The notes under the pieces: generated by a model | The model's database searches: none | Told to the model about the DNA's origin: nothing | What the model saw: the letters and a program-made list of their open reading frames with translations, nothing else | Source of the DNA: Strongyloides papillosus | Taxonomy: Eukaryota > Nematoda > Chromadorea > Rhabditida > Strongyloididae | DNA length: 43,249 nt | Assembly: GCA_005656395.1 (NCBI GenBank) | Contig: SRSI01000034.1 | Coordinates: 1-43,249 of the forward strand | Direction of reading: 5' to 3' | Position numbers and translations under genes: made by a program | In this document: positions 23,466 through 33,305 of the stretch, piece by piece | Position numbering within the stretch: position 1 is the stretch's first letter | Layout: each line of letters opens with the position of its first letter

Positions 23466-24284
23466 ATGGTAAATAAATTTATGCTATTATTTAGATTATT
23501 GCTTATATTATTTTCCTTTAATGTTATTCAAAGTAAATTGTATGAATATAAGCCGGGTGAACTTAGTGAAGCTGCTTCTAGTGTCCAAGAATACTTAGTA
23601 TCTCTTGATGATCTTGATAATTCAAACATTAAAAATAATATTATAAAAAGAGATGTTTCTAGTGTCGATGAACAAGAAGATGCAAGGGGTAAAAGTATCA
23701 AAGCTCAGAGTGAACAACTTAGATATTTACCTCCTCGTTCTTCAAGAGCAAGAAGGCTACGTCAACCTAGAGGTCCAGGAAAAGCTGGAAAAATTGGAGG
23801 AAGAGTACAACCTGGTAGAAAATTACAACGTGGTAGAAGATTACAACGTGGTGGAAGAAGACAATCTGGTAGAAGAGTACAACTTAGTAGAGGAGTGCCA
23901 CCTGGTAAAAGAGTACAAAGCGGAAGAAGAGTACAATCTGGTAAAAGATTACAATCTAGTAGAAAAGGAAGTGGAAGACCTTTTAAAAAAGGAAATCACC
24001 CACCTAGTATACCTTCTGGTAGAGGTGTCAAAAAAAGCTCTAGGGGAAGAGGTAGGGTTAGACAAAACCAGCCATCTGCAGGCAATCAGCCTTTAGAGGA
24101 GGAAAGAGCAGTAGGAGATTCATCTGAAGAAATACAGGTTTCAGAAGACGAAGATTATTCTTCAGTTTCTGCTGAAGATGATGATGTAGAAATTGAAGAT
24201 GATTGTGGTGATGATGATATTGATGACGATAGTTTAGATGATGGTTTTTATTACAATTTTCTTTATGAGGATTGTTACACATAG
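23466..24284 (+). CDS. secreted Arg/Gln/Gly-rich repeat protein with long acidic tail, family copy 3
   Basis: 272 residues, the longest member. Signal peptide (KFMLLFRLLLILFSFNVIQS), conserved LYEYKPGELSEAASSVQEYL and SLDDLDNSNIKNNIIKRDV, then RARRLRQPRGPGK. The basic region (about residues 113-170) is a run of degenerate 6-8 residue repeats of the type GRRVQ(S/P)G, GRRLQRG, GKRVQSG, with DNA repeats of roughly 18-24 bp built on GGTAGAAGAGTACAA. The hinge reads RQNQPSAGN. The tail (about residues 213-272) is strongly acidic (VEIEDDCGDDDIDDDS) and ends YEDCYT, with two cysteines. Length differences in this family come mainly from this repeat block and the tail. Function unknown; extracellular location follows from the leader. 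Confidence 0.7.
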   Translation: MVNKFMLLFRLLLILFSFNVIQSKLYEYKPGELSEAASSVQEYLVSLDDLDNSNIKNNIIKRDVSSVDEQEDARGKSIKAQSEQLRYLPPRSSRARRLRQPRGPGKAGKIGGRVQPGRKLQRGRRLQRGGRRQSGRRVQLSRGVPPGKRVQSGRRVQSGKRLQSSRKGSGRPFKKGNHPPSIPSGRGVKKSSRGRGRVRQNQPSAGNQPLEEERAVGDSSEEIQVSEDEDYSSVSAEDDDVEIEDDCGDDDIDDDSLDDGFYYNFLYEDCYT

Positions 24285-24364
24285 CTGATTTTATATTATT
24301 CTAAACAAGACTCCAAATTACGAAAGACCAATATTAAAGTTACCTTTTGTAATTTAACTAATTC

Positions 24365-24437
24365 AAGAAATAACAAATACGTTTTATTTCTTTAAAGCAT
24401 TTTTTAATTATAAATTATGAAAATTTTGTCATAATTT
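24365..24437 (+). other. paired 3' stem-loops after copy 3
   Basis: AAGAAATAA / TTATTTCTT (24365-24373 with 24384-24392) and AAATTATGA / TCATAATTT (24412-24420 with 24429-24437), followed by CCAATAAAATATTAAT near 24446 as in the other units. Confidence 0.6.
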
Positions 24438-24521
24438 TAACAGGCCAATAAAATATTAATATCAGACTTTCTTCTATATAAATTGTTTTTATACCTAGAT
24501 ATGGAAAATCGCCGAGCCAAC

Positions 24522-24536
24522 GCCACATTGGCTTAG
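24522..24536 (+). pseudogene. 5' fragment of a tRNA-Thr in unit 3
   Basis: GCCACATTGGCTTAGT is the best preserved of the three fragments: one change from the intact tRNA start at 33464, then an abrupt switch to CACTCAGAACC. Confidence 0.55.
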
Positions 24537-25482
24537 TCACTCAGAACCTTTTGCGTTTCTTTTTCCGCTTTTTATCGAAATGACGGGGAATTTTTTGATT
24601 ATTAGAAAATACCAATCATTATATACATGCACATACATTGTGATGTATATAGAAACCCTACATGCTTATTATAACTTTGTCTCTTGAGTAGTTCTTTAGA
24701 TAACGTTTGTGTATATATTATCATAAAGTGTACTTTTTTTACATCTATTTTAACAAAATTGTTCATTTGATACACAGTTTCAACATCAGATATTTAATAG
24801 ATATTTCATTATCTAAAGCTATTAACATGTGTAATATTTAAATGTTCTGAAATGTCATGGATTTGGCTAGACAATTGAAGGATAAGTTTTTGTTGTTTCT
24901 TTCGTTATAATGATCTTTTTTTATTTATAAGCATTTTATTTGCTACAAGTGGTATCAACATAAAACCCTGAAACTAGCAAAAACTTTAATAGATAAGTTT
25001 AAATTGTTATTTTCATTATGAAAAGTATTATATTTTTAAGTTTAATATTTTTGTAATGAAAGTGGTAACAATTGAGGAAAAGTATTATGTAAGTACATTT
25101 CAATGAAAAAATAATATTTCTATGTTCACAATCATTATGGATATCATACTAAGAATTGTTTTAGAGCTTATCTAAGTCATTAAGAGATAGGTGTTTATTG
25201 TTTATTTCTTAATATTAATAATTTTGTTTGTATGTTAATTTTGTATAAAAGTGCAAGTGAAAACAGTTTAAATGAAATCTTGTAGACTACTTATGGACAA
25301 CAACTTTATATTTAAAATCTTTGCTGGATATTATAATGAAGAACGTTTTAGTGATTAGCATAAATTTTATCAAATAAGTTTATAATAATTTATTTATTAT
25401 AATTATCGTCTATCATCATATTTAGTTTATTATATTAGTAAATTTTAATAGATATTTTAACAAATAAAAATAATTTTATATT
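24537..25482. other. non-coding tail of unit 3 up to the retrotransposon
   Basis: AT-rich tail shared with units 1 and 2. No gene seen. It is interrupted at TTTTATATT by the LTR retrotransposon. Confidence 0.55.
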
Positions 25483-25633
25483 AGTAAAATTTTTATTTTA
25501 GTTGACTTATATCCCTACAATAAACATATTAATAATTAACATATTAGTAACATAATAGATAACGTTTACAATATTAACCCCTTAATGTGTCATCTCATAA
25601 TAACTGTCATGTTTTTTGTGAAGTGTATTCACA
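25483..25633 (-). repeat. 3' LTR of the retrotransposon
   Basis: 151 bp, starting TGTGAATACACTTC in element orientation, next to the polypurine tract ACAGGGGA. Confidence 0.85.
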
Positions 25634-25684
25634 TCCCCTGTCTTCAGACGATACGAATTTAATAATTTTTACACAGCCTGCACT

Positions 25685-28600
25685 TCATTTGACTTCATTA
25701 ATACTTCTTACTAATGGTCGGCCTTTGGATTTATTTTTCTTCTTACAATAAATTTTTAAACTTTCTCCTTCATCATTCGTTATATTTACCACAATATAAT
25801 CTGTCTTCCAGCAGGCCTCGAACTTATTCTTTTTAGGAAAGAATACAGCTACAGGATCTCCAACTTTTATATTTAATTGATCTCGCGGCGTTTGCTCCGG
25901 TGTAGAATGGGATCCTTCAACGGCTAACTTTTTCTTTTTCTGATTTTCCATGATCATTTGATTCATTTTACTTCTCACAGCTTTCATTAACAAGGCGCTG
26001 TAACGATTACATAATTGATGCTCAAATTCAGTCTGCTGGTCCACCAAATAACTTATTCTTCCTTCTCTCTCAGTAGCATCCATATCTTCCATTTCTTCTA
26101 AGTCCCATGATAATAGTGGTCTCCTACCAAACATTAAAAAATACGTGGATTCTCTCAAAGTCGCGTGCTTCATGTTGTTTATAGCATAAAATCCACGTTG
26201 AACCACTTTGTCCCATTGGGCCTCCAAGTTGATAAGAAGTTCCATTCCCGTCTTGCTAATTACATTTTGGAGTGTTTGAATAACACGCTCCACCAAAGAT
26301 TGGGATGTATGTTTGTATGGTACCCCTCTTTCAACACCAATTTTGTATCTTTCTTTTAGTACCTCTAATGCTTTATCGAAATATTTGCTATTATCTGCCT
26401 TTACATTTTCCACCATCCCATATCTGTAGATCAGAGTTTCTTCTACAGCTTCAACTATTTTTTCATGACTTAAATCTGGGATAGGCCACCCTCCTACAAA
26501 TCTAGTATTGACATCTATCCATACCAACAGATGTTTGTAGCCTCTCTCAGATGTAGGTAATGGTCCCAGGCAGTCCATTTGCACCATTTGAAGTGGTCTA
26601 TCGGCAGTGAACTCTCCCATCTTCATCATTGTTTTGTGGATGCCGTTACGTTCGATACATATTTTACAGTTGTTAACATAATTTCTATACTCTCGCTTAA
26701 TATTCTCGTACGGCCATCTTTTCTCCAACATGTCAATACTTGCTTCAGCATATGGATATCCTCGTTGGTCATGAATTTCTTTGAACAGGAGCAGCTTTTT
26801 CTCCTCCATCTCTTCTTTTCCTTGGATTTCATCGGTGGGTTGACTTTCTGTGCATCCTCCTCCTTCTTCAGCCGGGTTGTTTCCATCTTTGACTAAGATT
26901 TCATTTCCTTTTTCTTTTACTCTTATTAATTTCCTTCTCGTAGCTCTACAGTAGGCTCTTGACATGTAATCAGCTGCGATATTCTTATCACCTTCTAAAT
27001 ACCTGATTCTCAGCCCATCATATTGAAGAATTCTATTTATATACCTTATATAACGTCCAGATTCTGGTTTTCCACCTTTTAACATTTGTAAAATGGGTTT
27101 ATGGTCTGTGTAAGCTATAACCTTGGAAGTTTTCGTGACTTCTTTGAAGTGATCTAATGTTCTACATAAACCTCTAACTTCCAGAAGCGTTGCACTAGCA
27201 CTCTCCCCCATTCCTAACTTCTTAGAATAATAGCCAACAGGTAATAATCTTTCTTCATCTTCATGTATGCCTGATTGATTTTCTTTCAAGTATTCAACAA
27301 TACCCTTGTATTTGTCAGGATATCTCTTCGATTCTTTTTCAATCCATAGTTTCTCAATTTCATTGACTTTCGCCATCTGCATTAGCAATCCAGACTCACT
27401 ATACTTACTTGCATCAACAAATAAAATAAATTCTCTACTCTGGTCAGGCAATTTTAAAAATCCAACTTCCTTCAACATTGTCTGTATTTCATTATAACTT
27501 CGCTCACATTCATCAGTCCACAAATAGGATTGATCCTTTTGCAATAAAGTTAACAGTGGTTTTTCCAATTCTGTTATACCAAATATAAAATCACGACAGT
27601 AATTTACTGCTCCTAAGTATCTACGTAACTCCGATACATTAGAAGGCTTTTTCATTCTCAATAGTCCCTTAATATACATTGGATTTGGTTTTATCTTCAT
27701 ATGACTTAAAATAACATTGAGATAACATATCTCGGTTCTCATAAGCTCCATTTTACTAGCATTAATTTTTAAACCGTAATTACATAAACCTTTTAACATA
27801 CAAAACAAAATCCTCTTATGAAATTGCATGGAATCCTCCATTGTGTAAATAAGTATATCATCAATATACGCCATAACACCATAGAGGTTTTCATCAATTA
27901 CAGCTCCGTTTTCGTCCTTAAACTCACAATTTTCAATAACTTCGTTGATAATGGATTGCGCAATACTGCTTGATACATTTAAACCAAACGGTAGCCTTTG
28001 CCAACTGTACAACTCATTCGTTACAGGACATTGTATTCCCAACAGTGTCTTATCTTCCTCGTTCAGTGGTATTTGCAAGAAAAATTGTCGTAAATCTATT
28101 TTTGAGAAGTAACGACCTTTGCACAGTCTTCCATATTCATCTTTCAAGTTCTTTGGTATCACAAACGATCTTTGCAAACATTCATTCACCTGTCTTGCAT
28201 CTAAACATACTCTGGTATCTCGTTTTACTTGTATTTGAACTTCATCTTCCAATTTGTCATTTTTCATCACTACCTCAGTAGTATCAAATCTAACTGCAAC
28301 TGTCAAATTGATGATAACAGAAGGATTATAGCACTTTTTGATAGCACCAATTTGCAGCCATTGTTCAATTGTTTCTTTGATAATTTCTTTGTCCTTTACA
28401 CTATGTTTGTAACAATATGCTTTTGGAAATTGTTTTAATACCTGCAATTTAGAAGCACTTAACTTACAGCATTCAATATCCACTTTAGAATCTGAGATAA
28501 CCTCAGGAAATGCACTCTTCATCTCCTCCTTCAATTCAAATACACAGGGAGTTCCTTCCCTTCTTACAGTGGATACACGGTTCATCAGCCCCTCAGCTTT

Positions 28601-30094
28601 GACATTTGAGTCGCAATTAGCATTTACCAACCTACCCAAGAAGGTGATTTCTTTGGTTGCGTAATTGATATTTGCACCTCCTGCCATCAAAGTGTCATTA
28701 CCAATAATCATATTATATTTTCCATCGGTGCATATTTCTTCTTCTTTAACAATAGATACCTGATTACAAATTCTTACATCCTCGATACAAATTTCAAGCA
28801 TCATTGTCCCTTCTGCCTTCCACTTAGCACCATTTGCTAATACAAAGAAAGTTCCTTCATCTTTGCAAATATTGTCATCATAACCTAAGTATCTGGCTTC
28901 CTTCTCTGAAATTATGGTAACATTGCTTCCTGTATCGATAAGCCCCTTCACCATACATATTCTTTCAACCTCTTTACTCTTTTTGCCCAGCTTTACATTG
29001 ATTATGAGATCATTATTGCATCTTTCACTTACACTTCTAGGATAACGATCAAACTTCTTCATCTTATCTTTCTTTACAACATTCACTTTCCTTTCAGTTT
29101 CAATTCGAGATACCTTTTCAAGACTGTCACCTTTTGTTTTACACTCACTGGCATAGTGTCCTTTACTTTGACAAGCATAGCATATAATGTTGTCTTTCTT
29201 ATTAACTGGAGTTTCTTGATGCATCTTAAATTTTGTACCTTTAACTTCAGACTTGGACTGATTAAAACTTTTACTAGAAAACCCTTTCTTGTTTCTCACG
29301 TTATCAAATTTACCATCTCTTTTCTCACGTAATTTTAGAAACTCTACAAGATCATCGGGATTCTTTATACCACAATTTTCTACCGCTCTTTGGGTTTGGG
29401 CATCATGTTTACAAATTATGTCAGCTATAATCAACTTATCTCTAACTTCTTTCTCTTCTTTCATGTGATATTTCTCACAAAGTTTAAATAGCTCTTTCAA
29501 ATACTCTTCATAATTTTTGAAATCATCTCTCGACATTCTATTGATATGAATTTTAAGCTTATCTTTAGATACCTCGTACTTGGCGTAACGTTCTTTCAAG
29601 AATTCAGTGATTTGAGTTAAATTGCTATCTTTATCGATGGTTCTCAATCTCTCTTGAACTTTTTCGCCAAGTTTTCCTTTTAACAGCATTATTTGCTTCT
29701 TTTCTGGTACAGGATGAAGCTCTTCTTCATCTTCATCATCCACTGAAAATTCCATTGCATCTTTAAATTGTTCATAGAAATTCACAAAACTACTTTCCCC
29801 TTCAAATACTGGCAGGGTCTTGTACAGAGACAGATCGTATCTCGCCATCTTCTCTGTTTTCTTCTCAGCCTTAGGTTTCTTCACCAACACAGTAGTTGTC
29901 TTCAATAACCGTTTTATATCAGCTACAATTAGTCTAATATTTTCCACTAGCTCTTCCGGCTTATCACTGTAACCTCTCAATAACAAATTGATTACCGATA
30001 GCTTCTTTCCCGGTACTACTTCGTTCGAGATATTCAGTCCCAATTCGTTAGCAGCGCTTAACACACTCTTTAACTTTTCCTCTTTTGAGGGCAT
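25685..30094 (-). CDS. gag-pol polyprotein of the LTR retrotransposon
   Basis: 1469 residues in one frame, gag and pol fused without a frameshift. Order: gag-like helical region (1-~290); CCHC zinc knuckle CYACQSKGHYASEC (~306-319); aspartic protease with LIDTGSNVTII (~386); reverse transcriptase with FSKIDLRQFFLQIPL, LPFGLN and YIDDILIYT (~744); RNase H with FVDASKYSESG (~893), YTDHKPIL and NIAADYMSR; integrase with DCLGPLP (~1173), ADNSKYF and VERVIQ, i.e. an intact D,D-34/35-E set. The integrase zinc finger is HDQRGYP...CKIC, where the usual second His is Tyr. The C-terminal region (DPVAVFFPKK) is basic and lacks an obvious chromodomain. The order PR-RT-RH-IN and the RNase H motifs favour Ty3/gypsy over copia. 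It makes cDNA and integrates it, acting in cytoplasmic particles and the nucleus. Confidence 0.9.
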   Translation of the reverse strand: MPSKEEKLKSVLSAANELGLNISNEVVPGKKLSVINLLLRGYSDKPEELVENIRLIVADIKRLLKTTTVLVKKPKAEKKTEKMARYDLSLYKTLPVFEGESSFVNFYEQFKDAMEFSVDDEDEEELHPVPEKKQIMLLKGKLGEKVQERLRTIDKDSNLTQITEFLKERYAKYEVSKDKLKIHINRMSRDDFKNYEEYLKELFKLCEKYHMKEEKEVRDKLIIADIICKHDAQTQRAVENCGIKNPDDLVEFLKLREKRDGKFDNVRNKKGFSSKSFNQSKSEVKGTKFKMHQETPVNKKDNIICYACQSKGHYASECKTKGDSLEKVSRIETERKVNVVKKDKMKKFDRYPRSVSERCNNDLIINVKLGKKSKEVERICMVKGLIDTGSNVTIISEKEARYLGYDDNICKDEGTFFVLANGAKWKAEGTMMLEICIEDVRICNQVSIVKEEEICTDGKYNMIIGNDTLMAGGANINYATKEITFLGRLVNANCDSNVKAEGLMNRVSTVRREGTPCVFELKEEMKSAFPEVISDSKVDIECCKLSASKLQVLKQFPKAYCYKHSVKDKEIIKETIEQWLQIGAIKKCYNPSVIINLTVAVRFDTTEVVMKNDKLEDEVQIQVKRDTRVCLDARQVNECLQRSFVIPKNLKDEYGRLCKGRYFSKIDLRQFFLQIPLNEEDKTLLGIQCPVTNELYSWQRLPFGLNVSSSIAQSIINEVIENCEFKDENGAVIDENLYGVMAYIDDILIYTMEDSMQFHKRILFCMLKGLCNYGLKINASKMELMRTEICYLNVILSHMKIKPNPMYIKGLLRMKKPSNVSELRRYLGAVNYCRDFIFGITELEKPLLTLLQKDQSYLWTDECERSYNEIQTMLKEVGFLKLPDQSREFILFVDASKYSESGLLMQMAKVNEIEKLWIEKESKRYPDKYKGIVEYLKENQSGIHEDEERLLPVGYYSKKLGMGESASATLLEVRGLCRTLDHFKEVTKTSKVIAYTDHKPILQMLKGGKPESGRYIRYINRILQYDGLRIRYLEGDKNIAADYMSRAYCRATRRKLIRVKEKGNEILVKDGNNPAEEGGGCTESQPTDEIQGKEEMEEKKLLLFKEIHDQRGYPYAEASIDMLEKRWPYENIKREYRNYVNNCKICIERNGIHKTMMKMGEFTADRPLQMVQMDCLGPLPTSERGYKHLLVWIDVNTRFVGGWPIPDLSHEKIVEAVEETLIYRYGMVENVKADNSKYFDKALEVLKERYKIGVERGVPYKHTSQSLVERVIQTLQNVISKTGMELLINLEAQWDKVVQRGFYAINNMKHATLRESTYFLMFGRRPLLSWDLEEMEDMDATEREGRISYLVDQQTEFEHQLCNRYSALLMKAVRSKMNQMIMENQKKKKLAVEGSHSTPEQTPRDQLNIKVGDPVAVFFPKKNKFEACWKTDYIVVNITNDEGESLKIYCKKKNKSKGRPLVRSINEVK

Positions 30095-30292
30095 CTACTT
30101 CTATACACTTATCTGGAGCTTCCCCAAGTAAAATTTAGCTCCACGTGTATCACGCCAAAACCTGTCCTCACTATTGACACCTGGTTTTGATGACTTTACC
30201 CTCACTATTACACACAAATTACAGAATCCTAGCTTTACTCACTGGATTTCTTTACAAAACTGATGCAAATTAACCTTTTATTTTACTTTCTA

Positions 30293-30440
30293 AGTAAAAT
30301 TTTTATTTTAGTTGACTTATACCCCTACAATAAACATAATAATTAACATATTAGTAACATAATAGATAACGTTTACAATATTAACCCCTTAATGTGTCAT
30401 CTCATAATAACTGTCATGTTTTTTGTGAAGTGTATTCACA
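30293..30440 (-). repeat. 5' LTR of the retrotransposon
   Basis: 148 bp, nearly identical to the copy at 25483. About 200 bp of untranslated leader (30095-30292) separate it from the gag start codon at 30094. Confidence 0.85.
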
Positions 30441-30775
30441 TATTGTTACAACTTTTAGTTATTAATTTATCGTTGTTTATTTATTTAATTTTTATTAAAA
30501 AGCCTTTAAAGTGTATATATTTTATGTCAATATCTTGAAACATTTTAAATATTTATAAAAATTTTATATAGTTTACCATTTTGAAGAAAATTTTAAAATG
30601 TTTTTTATAGGATAAGACGCTGGAATAATCTAAAAGTTTTCTGACAATTTAAATGTGAGTGTGATTAAATATAAGTTTTATATTTAAGTATAAGTAATAG
30701 AATCTTACTAAGTGGTGTTACTCACATAATTAAACACGTATAAATATTAAAATTACATTTAAATTTTACATAATA

Positions 30776-32052
30776 TTAAGTTGTTTATCTGAAATTGTCG
30801 CTTTAATGGTGATCAATTTTTAAAATATGATAGTTTTTTATACGTTCACGTATCGCTACAAGATATATATCTTCTTGTAGAGCAAATCGAGGACTATCAG
30901 AATCATGTTTTCGGATTTTGTTCACTAGTGTTATAATATTGTTATCACCTTTAAAAGAAGTTGCGTTGAAAATGAATTTTTGTTTAATTTACTTGTAAAA
31001 GTTAAAATTTGGCTAAACAGCAGGCAAAACTTCGAAAAAAATTAATAAACATTTAGACAAGAATTTACTAACAAACGAACCATACAATGTTGATTCCAGA
31101 AATTTCGCAATGAAGACATGAGACTTTAACGACAGCAGGATTCTCGTCGAGTAAGATCTTGAAAACAAAAATTTAAAAGGAATGGTGGAAAGTGACTAAA
31201 AACAACTTCTCAGGAGCTCGCAGGGGAATTGGGTGTCAAATATGGAATTGTTTCTAACCACTTAAAAAGCTTAAATATGAAGAAAAAAGTGGGTTCCTAC
31301 ATACCTTATTAAAAAACTCCCAACCAATGTTAAAAAAGGATGGAAGTTTGTTATTCTTTAATTCTTAAGAACAAGAACGACCTATTTTTAAGTAGAATTG
31401 TAACGTGTGATAAAAAAGATCATGTTTGACAATTGTAGAAGGTTATTGAAATATTGAGAAAAAATGAAAATTTTAAAAACACCTCGAAATTTAAAAATTC
31501 AAATAGAAAAATAATGTTAATTATTTGGTGGAATTAAAATGGAATCATTAGTCACAAGTTTTTGAATCCTGGCGGAACTATGACTGCAAACCAATACTGT
31601 AAAGAATTTCAATAAATGTACCATAAGTTATCAGTTCAAAAGCCTGTATTGACCAATAGAAGAGGTCCTATGTTACTGCATGATAATGTTAGGCGTCACA
31701 TTTCATAAACCACGATGCAGAAGCTTTACAAATTAGGATATGAAACTCTATCACATTCTATTTTCCACAAATATTATCCCCAACAGATTATCATTTTTTA
31801 AAAGAAAAAGAGCGTCATCTGTGGCAGAAAATATTCTCTAACTCTTTTGACTTGAAAAATAATGCCTTGGGTTTTTTAGATTCCGGAGACTGGAGTTTCT
31901 TGTGAAACAGCATAAATAAAATTGTATTACGTTGGCAATAATGTTTTGATACCAACAGTACTTAAATCAAAAAAAAATATTATTTTTTAACTGAGTTATA
32001 ACATTTTAAAAATGACTGTCAAAAAGTGACATTTTTAATTGAATAAATCTAA
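30776..32052 (+). mobile_element. mariner element D (family B), orthologous to element C
   Basis: 1277 bp with TA on both sides (30774-30775, 32053-32054) and termini TTAAGTTGTTTATCTGAAAT and, reversed, TTAGATTTATTCAATTAAAA. Transposase remnants in the same order as element C (TTGACCAATAGAAGAGGTCC near 31650 is shared), with more stops. Flanks on both sides match those of element C, so both descend from a single insertion that was copied with the unit. Confidence 0.8.
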
Positions 32053-32599
32053 TACGTCTTTCGACTGTTTGAGGATAAAAATCAATCAAGTATGAAAAAA
32101 GTTTTTTTAATTACAATATAAAATTTCTCATGAAATTTATCGAGAAAATCGGTAATATCTAGAGAATAGATCGTCAAAATCTGACAAAATTTTATTTCTC
32201 GTTATGAAAAGTGTTCCACAAAAGGTTCGTCCAATAAACTCAGACGTCAAATACATTGTTTTTTAGAAAAACTTAACATAATCATAATATTTAAAATTTA
32301 TAGATATTTTTCTAACATAAAAAAAAGTATATCAACAAAATAAATCAAGATATCATTACTATAACTTTAAAGAGCGTGAAAAATTAAATATAATTTTACT
32401 AAACAATTAGAAATTTTTTAATATTAACAAATATTTTTGCTTAAATTTGTTAGAACAGCGTATACTTTCCATGATTGTTTCAAAATATTTTTTATAAGTT
32501 TATCTATTTTTCAAATTAATAAGGTAAAATAAATATTTTTTTATAATAAAAACAAATTTTTATCTTCAAATGTATATTTACTTTGTAGAAATTTGTTAC

Positions 32600-32607
32600 T
32601 ATTTAAA
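32600..32607 (+). promoter_or_regulatory. TATA-like element of RG-rich gene 4
   Basis: TATTTAAATGAAGTT, 54 bp before the ATG at 32661, identical in spacing to copies 1 and 3. Confidence 0.45.
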
Positions 32608-32660
32608 TGAAGTTGAGTTTAAAAAAAGCATCCTTTTAGTGGAAAAATATAGTTCTAAAA

Positions 32661-33218
32661 ATGGCAAATAAAATTATGCTATTATTTGGATTATTACTTA
32701 AAATATTTTTCTTAAACGTTATTCAAAGTAAATTGTATGAATATAAACCTGGTGAACTAAGTGAAGCCGCTTCTAATGTCCAAGAATACTCAGTATCTCT
32801 TAATGACCTTATTAATTCAAACATTAAAAATAATATTATAAAAAGAGATATTCCTGGCGTCGGTAAACAAGAATATTTAGTAGGTAGAAGCATGAGTTCT
32901 CAGAGTGGACAACGTGGACATTCATCTCTTGTTCCTTCAATAGCAAAAATGTCACTACAATCTAGAGGTCAAAAAAGAAGTGCAAGACGTGGAGTAAGTA
33001 GACGACATGGAAGAGGTGTAAGAGGATTACAACGTAGTAGAAGAGTAAGATCTTCTAAAAAAAGAATTTCTTCTCGTGGTAGACTCTCTGATAAAAGTGT
33101 TAGTATAAGCAAGAGAAGACAAAACCAGTCACCCCCAGGTGATGATGGTTTTGAAGAAATAGAATGTGATGGAGAGATACTGGAAGTAGGTCCTGAAGTT
33201 GTTTCTGAAGATTGTTAG
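32661..33218 (+). CDS. secreted Arg/Ser-rich protein, family copy 4
   Basis: 185 residues, the shortest copy. Signal peptide KIMLLFGLLLKIFFLNVIQS; conserved LYEYKPGELSEAASNVQEYS and NSNIKNNIIKRDI; then a diverged segment where the usual RARR after the conserved leader block is IAKMSLQSRGQKR. Basic middle GVSRRHGRGVRGLQRSRRVRS; hinge RRQNQSPPGD is well kept; short acidic tail with EIECDGEILEVGPEVVSEDC, two cysteines, the last one C-terminal as in copy 1. Leader and hinge are the most constant parts of the family, the basic core the least. Function unknown. Confidence 0.7.
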   Translation: MANKIMLLFGLLLKIFFLNVIQSKLYEYKPGELSEAASNVQEYSVSLNDLINSNIKNNIIKRDIPGVGKQEYLVGRSMSSQSGQRGHSSLVPSIAKMSLQSRGQKRSARRGVSRRHGRGVRGLQRSRRVRSSKKRISSRGRLSDKSVSISKRRQNQSPPGDDGFEEIECDGEILEVGPEVVSEDC

Positions 33219-33305
33219 CCATGGCTGATTTAATATTGTTCTAAAGAAAGATTCCAAAATACGAAAGAGCAATATTGAAGTTATCTTTTGTAGTCTAACT
33301 GATTA

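Larger units (their letters stand above)
25483..30440 (-). mobile_element. complete LTR retrotransposon, Ty3/gypsy type
   Basis: 4958 bp, minus orientation. Short LTRs (25483-25633 and 30293-30440, about 150 bp) differ by one substitution and a 3-bp indel. The direct target duplication TATT sits at 25479-25482 and 30441-30444; the empty site is visible in units 1 and 2. In element orientation the LTR starts TGTGAATACAC and is preceded at the 3' LTR by the purine tract CAGGGGA. I did not find a clear tRNA primer-binding site next to the 5' LTR. One uninterrupted gag-pol frame fills the interior; no envelope-like gene. The near-identical LTRs and open frame point to a recent, possibly still mobile copy. 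Confidence 0.9.
21531..30775 (+). repeat. tandem unit 3 of the RG-rich secreted protein array
   Basis: Mariner C, 5' flank (22813-23465), gene at 23466, hairpins, tRNA 5' fragment at 24522, tail, the LTR retrotransposon inserted in the tail (25483-30440), then the rest of the tail to 30775. Without the retrotransposon the tail continues exactly as in units 1 and 2 (TTTTATATTG(C/T)TACAAC). Confidence 0.7.

Noticed and set aside
25685..30094. Endogenous retrovirus with envelope
   Set aside because: No envelope-like frame lies between the end of pol and the 3' LTR; only about 50 bp separate them.
13819..33218. Array considered as a CRISPR-like or satellite repeat
   Set aside because: Units are 2-9 kb, contain genes and diverge by ordinary duplication; no short regular repeat-spacer pattern.
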